NCBI RefSeq assembly: GCF_048128805.1
Contig: NC_136003.1
Span: forward strand, 25,839,840-25,903,839
Reading direction: 5' to 3'
Origin: Centroberyx gerrardi
Lineage: Eukaryota; Chordata; Actinopteri; Beryciformes; Berycidae
DNA length: 64,000 bases
Of the stretch, positions 11,763 to 21,921 are shown piece by piece. The position numbers and the translations under genes were made by a program. How positions within the stretch are numbered: position 1 is the first letter of the stretch; every line of letters starts with the position of its first letter. The notes under the pieces were generated by a model. The model did not search any database. It was not told the origin of the DNA and saw only the letters and a program-made list of their open reading frames with translations.

Positions 11763-12389
11763 ATTTAATCCTGGTCTTTGTAGGAATACAGCTGTTCTCA
11801 CAGAAGCTAATGTAGGAAATCACAGTGTCTGTGTATTCATCCAGGTTGCTGGAAGTGGCTCTAAAGACATTCCAATCCATGCAGTCAAATCAGCTCTGTA
11901 GTTCTTCAATGGCTGCATCGGTCCCTCTTTTAACAGGCGTAGCACTTTTTTTTTTACCATATTGTGGTGGTGCAAGTGATGTGCTGTCTATATTTAGGAA
12001 GTTCATCTCTCAGGTTTGTTCCATTAAAATCTCCTAAAATGATGAGTAGGGTGTCTGGGTCCGTTCCACACTGGTAATCTGTTCTGCCAGCTGCTGCTGC
12101 GCCTCGTGCACACAGGCCTGCGGCGGTATGTAAATACTGACCAGAACGAAAGAGGTGAATTCCCGAGAGAGTAGAACGGTTTGCAGTTGATAAACAGTTT
12201 CCAGGTCAGGGGAGCATGATTTGTTGTTTTGTTTTCCTCTCCATCTCTCCTTTGTTTCATAGATATTTTGTGTATCATACCGTGAGTAAATTACATATGC
12301 TACTTTTGTTGTTGTTGCTGCTGATTTCTAATATGAATAAATATTACCTGATGGATTACTGTTGGACTCATAGGCCTAGTATTGTGTGT

Positions 12390-12660
12390 TTTGTGATGTT
12401 GTGTTGTGCTCTGTTTTTTAAAGTGATTGATGTTGCAGAATTTTCTACAATGTAATGAAACCAAATCAGAAATTGTCCTTTTCGGCCCACCCAACTCCAT
12501 TAAATAGATTCATCATGAATTAGTTACTGTAAGCCAGTAGAAAGAAACTTAGGTGCAACTTTTTATGCTAAAGAATTGTGCAAACTTGTGTCTTTAATCT
12601 GAGGAATATTTCCAGCATTAAGTAGTTTTTATCAGTTTTTCTTAAACAAGAGGTTCTTCT
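12390..12660 (+). mobile_element. Old LINE fragment (3' half of the element at 9030)
   Basis: The plus strand reads DVAEF...NxTKSEIVLFGPP-like and later FNLRNISS-like peptides with frame breaks. This is the stretch expected about 50 residues after the YxDDTQLYLP box of the same LINE type. It resumes on the right side of the oppositely oriented L2-like element, so the latter apparently inserted into it. Confidence 0.5.
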
Positions 12661-13485
12661 TATTGGCTGCTCCACAATCTACATTAAAAACAGGAGCTTC
12701 CTATTGGCTGGTCCAAGTCTAGATTAAAAATAAAAGGTTCCTATTGGCTGTTCACATTTTCCTGTTCTGAATTGTTAGCGCTATTATGAAATAAATTATA
12801 ATTAGGTGCAAAAAATAGCCACAAAATCACTCTTCAGTTCATTAAAGCAATCGTGTCAATAAAGCAGAGAGGTCCACCAGATAGACCGTGTTTAGCATTC
12901 TGCATCTTGAACCGACTGGATATGAGGAACCAACTGCAACCAGGTTTTATGAAACCTAATGGAACAGCAGAAGGTGTGGCAGCTCTGTGCTGCAGAGTGT
13001 TCATCACATCACATACTCCAGTCTCAGCTGGTCATACTGGTGGACAGTGAGTTGCAGGACTGCTGGAGTAACATGTGATCTTTAGGATGTGGAGGTTATT
13101 TTATTTTGGTGGAATGGGTAAAGGTAACAAATGGCTCCCACACAGAGTTATAGAGCGATATTGTTGCTGGTTCTGAAAATGATTTTACAGAAATAAAACT
13201 GTGTGCTACAAAGCTTATCAATATGCAGTACAGCACCACACATTGTACCTGAGGCATCGTAAAAGCTGAATCAATCTAGGAGGATCAGTAATTGGGGATT
13301 GAGAAATATGGTGGGATGTTGATTTGAGCCCATAAGCTGCAGACAAGCCGCAGGAACCAACTTTATTCAATGATTCAATTGGTCGATTAGTGTCTGTAAT
13401 GTTCCCAAATTCACAGTGAATGTAATGTAAACTGTGGAGCAATGTAGAATTGTGCCTGTCTCTAAAAACTGAAAATATCATGTCA

Positions 13486-13490
13486 CTACT

Positions 13491-13526
<36 letters not shown>
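13486..13526. repeat. (ACT)n microsatellite
   Basis: About thirteen ACT units with a single interruption near the right end. Confidence 0.95.
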
Positions 13527-14469
13527 AACTACTAACTTAAGTTAATTAAATAAATAATTGTAAGTGTGTAGTGCACCAACATTGCATACATATTACAAAC
13601 CAAAAGGCATTTGTATCTGTGGTATGGGCACTATTTTTCAAACTAAATGGAAAAAGATTGTCAAGAAAAAATGCTTTGTGTGTGTGTTTTGGGGATAGGG
13701 TGAGTATTAGTCAATGCACAGCACATTTCATACAAGGAACTCAATGTCTTTTATATAAAAACAATAAAAGCCAAACGCATACAAAAGTACTGCAAACCTG
13801 CCACAAAGATACTTACCACATAAGAGAAAATATACATAGTGAGGGGCAGTGGGCCCCAGCTAAATGCACTGTGGCACGGACCTGTTATCATTATTTTGTG
13901 TCAGCTATCTGCTGTGCCCATGTGTCTCAGCGCGGTGCTTACTGGCATTATCTCAACATAATATGTAGACACTCCCTGGCATCATATAGGCATTCCACCC
14001 TACTGCACATCTTCATAAACTTCTGCTTTAACATACAATTTGGGGAATTTAAAGGAATGTAAAGAACCAGACTGCAGACTGAGACGCACACTTACATCTA
14101 ACCTCCCCACACACATATAGACAGTATATCACCAGAGTCAGTGAATGGATTATCAGGAACATAAAATGCAGCAAATGTGTAATGAGGAACATAAAATACA
14201 TTAAGTGAGTATGAAAAAGTGCCTCATACAAATCTGGATGTACCAGCAGAACTACAGCTACATGCAGCAGTCTGTGCTGGTATAAAACTGCAGATGCACT
14301 CGCTACATTATCCAACCATTTGTCCATTTGTTCTTACTTTTGTTTCCAACATTTCCATGAATAAGTCACTGGCAGAGTGAGTAGAGGTAAGTCTTCATCT
14401 TCTCCCTCCATTTTTATTTGTGGTGAAGCATGAGCATGGTCAAGAGGAAAATTGTGAAATAACCTGTAA

Positions 14470-14616
14470 CTCACTAATGCAAAGCATCATACTTAAGATT
14501 TGAACCATTTATAAACAGACAAAAATTGAGGTACAAAAAAAAAGTACAGTACCTTATTATACCACCTAGTTTCAAACTACATTATTACATAACAAAATTA
14601 CATAACACTTCAATTT
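14470..14616. repeat. 145-bp dispersed repeat, copy 2
   Basis: Direct-orientation match to 11348-11493, including CAAAGCATCATACTT and AAAAGTACAGTACCTTATTA. It contains a short extra ACATTATTACATAAC segment relative to copy 1. Confidence 0.75.
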
Positions 14617-16219
14617 GAGAGGGGCAGAATGGAAAGAACCTAAAACATCTTGATTATGTGAACAAGAGGCACACAAACGCTGAGGACAACCAGTGTGACT
14701 TTAGTTCTTTATACAGATGAGATGCTCTGGAGGTGATGATGCATGCTAATCAACTAATTAGCAAGAAACTGCAACTAGAAAAAAAGATATAGAAATGATG
14801 AGAAGGAAATCTATTTGGCAATTGCTGGAATACATCATGACAAAACAGCCAATATTTGTAGTTGATCATCTGAGGTTAATTAGGTCGAAGTTGACATTAA
14901 AATGTCATTGTTAACCAATGTCAATACACCAAATTCAACTGGCTACATTTTCAAGCTTCTCCCTGGAGGACTGGAGACACAGATGGGCTCTATCAGCTTT
15001 AGAGCAAGCAGGCTGGCATGAATTATCACTGGGAGCCAGAGCCAACACCAAAGACCCACCTAGTCACAGTTTGTGCACTTAACCACACAGACTCTGCTCC
15101 ATTATAAAGAGGCTATCAACACCGTATCAAACACCGTGGCTATAGGTCAATGTAACTTCGCTTCAGCCAATTGAAAAGGACATTTTAATCAGTAGTACAA
15201 TTATTGAAGTGAGAATGCTCATTCATGCTCATTCTTAATAGACTGAATGTGATCATAATTTGACTGATGAGAAGATGAGATCAGCCAATTTCATTTTTTT
15301 TCTATTTCCATTTGCTAAATCCAGTTTGTGTGTTCAGCATTCACTGAACCCGGACATGCCGACTCACAACCAATCTGGGCCAACTTAAAAAAAAATTGAT
15401 ACAGCAGAAAATACCAACACAAATAAACATATTTATTTATTCATTTGAATTATATCTCTACGTAACTGCAGTACTACAATGCCTTATTTGAGCTATAGGG
15501 GATGCCAGAGGCCTAATACTGAAGAAGGTAGGCTTTGTCGCCCCCTAGTGTCAACAATTCTGAACATGGCAAAAAGAGAGCAACTTTGCAGAGATTGAGT
15601 GTAGTTCTTCCAGTTTCTCAGCCGGTGTCACAGCCAAAAGATTATTTCAGATTTGTGACATTCCAGTTGGTTTCAAAAGCATCTGCAAGCAGAATGAAGA
15701 GTGAGTTTAGCAGCTGTATTGAAATCCAGTCACACAGTCACACATTGTTTGCAAAAGAACAACAGACAGAAAGACAAAGACAGAAACTTGACACTCTCAG
15801 AAAATAAGGTACAGAGTTGTATTTTTGTCACTGGGGTGGGGAGAATAATCAGTATCATCAAATAATGTGTCAAAAATGGTGAGTAACCAATGACTTTAAT
15901 TAAATATTGCATGAATGGGTACCACATAAATGCTTATTACATTGGCTTGCAAGGCAAAATATGTCTCTTATCTCAGCCACAGCTTGATAAATCATGGAAA
16001 GAAAGATAATTAACATTTGGAGTTTGTTTTAGCAAATATATTACGACTACAAAAGGAAAAGGTCATTCAGAGAAACAAGAATTCAGGGCTTTGGAGTCAA
16101 GGAGAAATACCTGTGCTGTTTTACGTAACATAAGTTATATAAGAGTAGGTTTTGTAGATTCATAACCGTACAATTTATTCCACTGCTCTTAAAAAAAACT
16201 ACTTGGTAAGGGAAATCTA

Positions 16220-16535
16220 CTCACATCACCGTCATATGGGAAGCCTGCTGTTTCAGGAAAAAGACATCTGCCCATTTATTGTGGCTGTCAAAGCCCCCTG
16301 TGGAAAGGACAGTATGAATATATAACACATTACCACTATCATCATAGATCACTCAGAACGAGGGAGATCTGCCTGGAATTCGTTATTTTACAAGGAAAGG
16401 AAAAAGTATAAAGGGCACAAAGTCTCATTTCACAATGCATGCTCATATCATACTATCTTCCTGCAAAGCCTGATACCTTCAGAGACTTCTGCTGTTGTAG
16501 CTTTCGTGAGCTTCTGATAGGGGGGTCCATTGCCT
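16220..16535 (-). pseudogene. Decayed partial copy of selenoprotein W2 gene
   Basis: Two blocks in the right order on the minus strand match the middle exons of the intact gene at 19293-20205. The first (about 16455-16535) matches the Sec exon but has lost about 9 bp, including the Sec TGA. The second (about 16225-16297) matches the FEIEINGQ exon, keeps GGCTTCCCATATGA and the donor GTGAGTAG, but has small deletions that shift the frame. No first or last exon was recognised nearby. Because the intron between the blocks is retained, this is a duplicated gene fragment and not a processed copy. Confidence 0.75.
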
Positions 16536-17012
16536 TTTTTTTTTTTTTTTTTTAACATTTTAGATAACAATGACTGAACACAAACAGAGATGAATAATTC
16601 AACTAAGGTGTAGCTGTCGTCTGGCTATGCTGAAAACAACATCAGTCAAAAACAGACGATAAAAATGATTCCTTTCAGTAGAAGAAGAAGAAGACGCCGT
16701 TCTATCTTGAATCCACATCATGCAAAAACAGGGTGTAAAATTTATGAGCGGAGACTGTAATGGCAGTTTGAGAACTCAAACAGATGTACAATTTTATGTT
16801 GAGAGTGCACATCATAAACCCCCATCACTGGTTCACATATCCTGAATTAGGAAATGGATATTGTTTCTTAGTATGGACACAGTTTAGACAGGTAGAGCAG
16901 TAAAGGCAGATAATATCAAATTTCTAATCAGAGGGGGTTTGAAACAAAAAACAACATAAAGAAAGATATCCAACATGTCAAGACCAGTCACTCAAGTTTA
17001 CCCAGTAGTCCC

Positions 17013-17047
<35 letters not shown>
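17013..17047. repeat. (GT)n microsatellite
   Basis: GT dinucleotides followed by a short G-run. Confidence 0.95.
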
Positions 17048-17049
<2 letters not shown>

Positions 17050-18275
17050 GGGGGTGACAACAAGCATCTGCCCTGCTGAGGTTTCCTTGAGCAAGACTGT
17101 CTTCTGACCTCTGACCTTACTGTGGAGGGACGAGGGCAAGAGATGTTCCCTCAAAAAGTTTCACATTCCTCAGTCGATCATCAGTTCACTTAATCTTTGT
17201 TTTAAAGGTCTGTAAGTCTGTTCAGCTCTCGTAGCGTCAGGTCTGTCTGGTTTCTCACCATTCCACCATAAAACTGTCAACACAGCTTTTGAAAGCTGTG
17301 TTGGCGGCCTTTGGAACCTCTGAGATGGTTTCAATTCCATTACGCCAAAAAAAAAAACAAGAAAAGCCACGCAGCAGCCACACCTGATGGCTTCATCTCA
17401 ACACACGTAAACTGCGAACAGCCCTGTAGAAAATTAAACAGGCATATGAAACTGGTTTCCTCTGCCAGCTCCACCTGTTAATGCATCAACTCTGGTTGAT
17501 TATTGTCCATTTTAAATGGCTTTTCTTCCCCTCTACAGAACTTCACCTTGGTTTTCAGGAGATAGTCTATATAATTGTTCTGTCTATCGTGTTGGTTTCC
17601 CCAGTTTGGAATTAGAAACACATTCAACAAGAGTTAATACATGATCTGACAAGTTATTGAACAACTGAAGATTAAAATTTGAGTTAAATGTCCATTTTGA
17701 TTCATTGGAAGATCAATGAATCATGCCTATCCATAGTTCCAAATAGACAAATGCTGTAAGTGTTAGGAAGCCACAAGTCACAACTCATAGCAATCGATGC
17801 AGATGCAGTTGCTGCTGTTCAAGTTTCTTCACTTCAGGCTGTGGTAACATAGGAGAGTGGTGGAGAAGCTTGACTGTGCAGTGAAATCACCCGGCACTGC
17901 TAAACGTGAGCATTATGAAGAGACTAATGACTTCAACAGAGGGTACATGCCACCCTAAGGAGCAGCTTTCTGTTGAAGAAGCACATCACAACCCCCCAAC
18001 CACAACACACTTCACGTTATGAATTAGATACTGTCAGATTTTAGACACGCAGAGCAGCTAAGGAAGATAAGGCTAGATAAAAGAGACCCAAAAGGCTTGT
18101 GTACTCAAGACTCCAGCATCACTTGTCTTTCACCAGTCCCCAAGAGGACTGATAACTCCCTATAAAGAGTCTGCATGTAACTGGAGTGATCATCATTGCC
18201 TGTGCAGTATATTCATAACAAATAACCTGTCTGACATAACAAAATGATAAAAAACACCCAACAACAATAAACCAT
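17048..18275. other. Intergenic region, no gene recognised
   Basis: Non-repetitive sequence with no supported coding frame. It lies between the selenow2 relic and the 3' end of the intact selenow2 gene. Confidence 0.5.
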
Positions 18276-18279
18276 TACC

Positions 18280-18285
18280 TTTATT
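18280..18285 (-). terminator. Candidate poly(A) signal of selenow2
   Basis: AATAAA on the minus strand, about 1 kb downstream of the selenow2 stop codon and about 700 nt past the SECIS. It is plausible but other sites cannot be excluded. Confidence 0.3.
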
Positions 18286-18975
18286 TAAAGACTAGAGCTT
18301 TGACTTCTTTGAGTTAACAATGAGATGATTTATGTAAAATGAGTTGACATGTAATTAGTGTGAGCCACTAATGATCGCTCTCGTACCCGACCAGGTTGAC
18401 TTGCAGGGAAGCCAGTCAGAAAAGCCTTGGCAGCAGTACCACAGATTCAGAGAGTGGGCAGTTAGAAAATCCAACAAAAATAATTAGCTGAACTCCTGAG
18501 CAGAATGGCAGCATCACAGCAAATCATTTTAATGGAGTTTGGCTGTTGGAATTTGACTTATGCTCGAAATAACAAGAAAACTACAGGTAATTCAGTTCAG
18601 CATTTGTTTATACCACAAACTTCTATGACATGACTGGCCAGAACCCATACAGTAATCAGAGTATTTGAAAAGGTTATCAAATTACAGGAACGTGATTTAC
18701 ATTATTCGGCTTAGAAGGGTAAAGAGGCAAAAACAAAGAGCTTCCCTTTAAGCTTTTAAATGATATGCAACTACTTTATACTGTCCTTTGCATTCAATGA
18801 AAACTGATCATTGCATGTCAATTCACCAAAGAAGGAAGAATTCAAATAAAAACCCACAACAAACACTCAGGCAGTTACAATCTGCCAGGCAATGAGGCTT
18901 ATATAATACAACAGCTTCCCTCCAACCCTTCTGCAAGGTCTTCTCCCGGTCTCTGCTCCTATAACAAGAGGGAGA

Positions 18976-19045
18976 CTCCAGGTCTGGGTTCATCATACCA
19001 TAACCTTACACTTTTTAGGCTAAAGTAATCATTAACAGCCTGGAG
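18976..19045 (-). promoter_or_regulatory. SECIS element of selenow2
   Basis: Minus-strand stem-loop in the 3' UTR, about 250 nt after the stop codon. Helix I is a perfect 7-bp pair: CTCCAGG (19045-19039) with CCTGGAG (18982-18976). After an internal loop comes the SECIS quartet, ATGA (19032-19029) opposite TGAT (18995-18992). Helix II pairs TACTTTAGCC with GGTTATGGTA (one U-U mismatch). The apical loop starts TAAAAA, placing the unpaired As 12 nt after ATGA. These are the defining features of a eukaryotic SECIS, which recruits SBP2 and the Sec-specific elongation factor so that the in-frame TGA is read as selenocysteine. Confidence 0.88.
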
Positions 19046-19292
19046 CACCATAATGGGAGCGGAGAGGGGAGACAGACGGCACAACAGTCTAGGGATAGAT
19101 CTCTGTATCAGAGGCAGTGGCCAGTGGTGTCAGTGTGTCTCTGTTGGTGTGTTGAGAACAGAGCCAGGTCTTTCCCCAGCCCACATTGGCAGGGGGCGGG
19201 TTAGACCGGACGTGACGGTGGCAGTAGGCGACTGCACTGGCCTTTCTTGATGCCGCTGGTACGCAGGGTGTTAAAGCAGGAGGGAGGGACAT

Positions 19293-20205
19293 TTACATGA
19301 TGACACAAGGCGCACGACTTTTGGTGATCTTCTGCACAGGTTTCCCATCGTGGGCTTTCTGGATTGCATCCAAGATCTGCGGCAGGCAGAGACCAAAAGC
19401 ACATGCATCAGAAATTGTCTGTGGTATAACTTACTCTTTATATATACACACATGTGTGAGTGAGTGTGAAAGAAGGTGTAGGCTACTCACGTCCTCCTCA
19501 TATGGGAAGCCACTTGTCTCAAACTTGGAGAAGACCAGCTGTCCATTGATTTCAATCTCAAAACTGCCTGCACATTGAGAGAGTGTAAGATTAGCATTAC
19601 CTCCACACTCACTGGAATGAGCACCTTGCACACATAACGTTACACTAGAAAAACATGGAGGGGAGATCCAACCTTCAGGTCTATGTTGAAAGTCCAACAT
19701 TACTATATCGGACAAATAAAATGTTGTGTGTAGACATGATTTCTGCTGTAACGATACTTACTTTGCCTTCCTACGAAGCCTGACACCTCCGCATCGGGGA
19801 ACTCAGCGGTGACAACCCCCGCGAGCTCCCGATAGCGGGGCTCGTACCCTCATCCGCCACTGAAACAGACACAAGAATTGAATATCTGTTAGATATTGAT
19901 CATTTTCAAGCAAATTATTGCAGGATATATAACGTTATCTTGCGTTATCTGGGTTGCTACCAGTACTGGACAGTCACATAAAACAAAGACTGTCAGTACT
20001 AGCTTAGCTTAGCTAGCCTGTTAGCTAGTCAGCTAACGCTAGCTAATTGTTATCCAAGTTAAGGACTAACTTTAACTAAGGTTTCTAAGACTGATACAAC
20101 CACAGAAAGAGCTGAAGCTCATTCAAAAAGAACTAGATGAATGCAATATAACGAATATAATGAAAGATATAGCTACCAGTATTCGACTTTGACTTGCACA
20201 CCCAT
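19293..20205 (-). CDS. selenow2: Selenoprotein W2 (Rdx family), complete, Sec-containing
   Basis: Small thioredoxin-like selenoprotein of the SelW/Rdx family, presumed to act in cytosolic thiol redox reactions. Four coding exons (minus strand): 20205-20177, 19859-19762, 19567-19491, 19376-19293. They total 288 bases, 95 residues plus TAA. It starts [10 protein letters not shown], and the redox motif is C10-G-G-U13, with U encoded by the TGA at 19852-19850. Further conserved parts are [34 protein letters not shown] and the C-terminal [12 protein letters not shown]. The C-terminal half also resembles MIEN1 (human C17orf37), the mammalian relative, but that protein has Cys in place of Sec. All splice sites are GT-AG with consistent phases. 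Ordinary gene callers would stop at codon 13. A SECIS lies 250 nt downstream, and a broken duplicate lies 3 kb further downstream. The a/b paralogue is not resolved. Confidence 0.92.
19850..19852 (-). other. selenow2: In-frame TGA, selenocysteine codon
   Basis: Codon 13 of selenow2, in the context TGT-GGC-GGA-TGA-GGG-TAC. The frame continues for 82 conserved codons after it, and the cognate SECIS is present, so it is read as Sec, not stop. Confidence 0.92.
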
Positions 20206-20330
20206 TGTTGATACTCTGGTTGTGTATCGAGTATTCAGCTGCTTGTGCAACACGCAACTCACGGAAATGGGCGGAGCGTGAAGCACCAGAGTCCTGTCAA
20301 GTCAGCAGCATTTATCTAGAAGAAAATCGG
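20206..20330 (-). promoter_or_regulatory. selenow2 5' UTR and proximal promoter region
   Basis: Upstream of the selenow2 start codon, which has the context CAACAATGG. It contains a GC box (GGGCGG on the plus strand, 20269-20274) and ETS-like GGAA cores. There is no TATA box. Assignment rests on position only. Confidence 0.35.
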
Positions 20331-20845
20331 AAGCAAGGCGATCTGTCTTCAAAATAAATGCTTAAAAATAGCCACTCAGTACAGGGACTCTCGATATAGC
20401 CTTTAGGAACAGGTGTGTCACGGCTATGGGTTTAACTTTATCAAAATAGTAGATATCCATCCAAGCTGTACATTATATGTTTTGTGAATAAGTCTTTCTA
20501 TGTGTATTTTTGGTAGTCCTATATATTTGGCAACTTAGGTTAATATGGCTACATGCCGTGAAAAGGGCATTTGAAAAAAAAAAAAAAAAAGAAGTATTAC
20601 ATATTTCTCTTAAATATATTCTTTATTTTTATTTTGGAACATGAACTTTGTATTTCTCATAAAACAGTTGCAGTCCACGTTCGTCTGGTCTGCCATAATT
20701 GTTTTATTTTGAAATATATAACAGGAAGTGTTATTTTCATATTTTTTTTTCTAACTTGGCGCTAGTAGGCAGCAGGACGAAAACACTGGCATGGCCGCAT
20801 TCCAATAATGTTTGGGGCCTACTCCCTCTCTGCTGTGGCCTAGGC

Positions 20846-21186
20846 CAGTGGTTCTCAACGTGGGGTCCGGGGACCACCAGGGGTCCTTGCGGGGGTTCCA
20901 GGGGGTCCCCAGCAAATTGATGAATTGTTAAACTTCACCATTATTTCACTTACAAGAAGTTAACACAATTAGAGAATGTAGAAGAATGACTATTTTGGTC
21001 ATAGCTTCACTGTTATCTCTCTACCTACAATACAGATAGCCATGGAATTCTGGACAAAATCATATCTAACAATAAAAATATTCTCAGATTTGCGTGCGAG
21101 AGACAAAATCTCATCAAATGGGGGTTTGTGGCCTTAATGTGTACTAAATAAGGGGTCCTTGATATGAAAAAGGTTGAGAATCACTG
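20846..21186. mobile_element. hAT-type MITE with perfect 8-bp TSD
   Basis: A 341-bp element bounded by inverted ends CAGTGGTTCTCAAC and GTTGAGAATCACTG (one mismatch). It is flanked by identical GCCTAGGC at 20838-20845 and 21187-21194. Terminal sequence and duplication size fit the hAT superfamily. It has no coding capacity. Confidence 0.9.
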
Positions 21187-21194
21187 GCCTAGGC

Positions 21195-21921
21195 TACTTC
21201 TGCCTCGCTCATTCACTCGCTCAACTCACGAGTTTCACCCCACATTAGCTGCTATGTAATATTCAGGCCATTAAGATTTTGATTAAAGCAAATTAACTCT
21301 ATGCTCCTTTGAGACACTTTCGGGGTAGATCTGTTGTAATTTTGTGTCCCTGTAGCTCAGTGAAGTGAGCATGGTGAGCATACTGTCAGGGTTAGGGGTT
21401 ACAATTTTTAATATAGACCTGCAGACATCTCCCTCCTAGTTTGCATGTTGGTTTATTCTATTTTTCTATTTTTTCATGCCCAATGTCCCATAATTCTAGA
21501 CTCATTAGGTACAACAAGCTAATCCTCAGTGGTACATGGATAAAAAGAGCTGCATCTCTCTTAACTGCTTACTGTGTTTGGTAAATGATAAAAAACATGA
21601 ATACGGCACACTATCTTGTTTCTCTTTAAGAATGGACTGTAGACCTGCTACTGAGAGGTGTGGCTCTTTGCTGTCAGAGTGTATGTCCACTTCATGTGTG
21701 TCTCTGATTACTCATTACAGACAACCTTCAGACTCATAAACACATAAAACACTCACATTATCCACCACTCCTTTATGAGCAAGCTTCACAAAGCTTCAAG
21801 CAACCTTCTTGTGTCACGAGGAACCTGAAAGCAGTAGCTGAGGACGGACTTGGCATGTGAACAAACTATAATTGGTTTAAAAATCTACTTGCTTGCTCTT
21901 ATAGAAGATACAGAATGTGAG
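21195..21921. other. Upstream region of the IMAP GTPase gene
   Basis: No independent gene recognised. It should hold the 5' UTR and promoter of the gene starting at 21922. I see no convincing TATA box or interferon-response motif. Confidence 0.35.

Larger units (their letters stand above)
9850..12215 (-). mobile_element. L2/Maui-like LINE, 5'-truncated and decayed
   Basis: The minus strand reads an endonuclease segment (SFVLVSIYIPPQACVHEAQQ near 12100-12170), a linker, then a reverse-transcriptase segment at 10540-10983 with DDAINMGLHILLHRLD, VDFSSAFNTI, STGAPQGCMLSPLLYSLYTN and FADDTTMIGLI. The end of ORF2 follows (MFFLRQLRKFNLP near 10310) and a 3' end at about 9850 containing a TTGGCCAAGTATATTTGC motif. 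Several frameshifts and stops make it non-functional. A 145-bp unrelated repeat interrupts it at 11348-11493, and a TTG microsatellite occurs within it. Confidence 0.85.
12850..16200. other. Intergenic region, no gene recognised
   Basis: AT-rich sequence with an ACT trinucleotide array (13486-13526) and the second 145-bp repeat (14470-14616). An open frame of 163 codons at 13571-14062 has no recognisable motif, splice context or biased composition and is treated as chance. Confidence 0.6.

Noticed and set aside
13571..14062. 163-codon open frame on the plus strand
   Set aside because: No recognisable motif, no splice context, mixed hydrophobic/His-rich composition typical of chance frames in AT-rich DNA.
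19431..19715. Single 94-codon minus-strand frame containing FEIEINGQ
   Set aside because: Only the 77-bp exon within it is real; the rest is intron read-through of selenow2.
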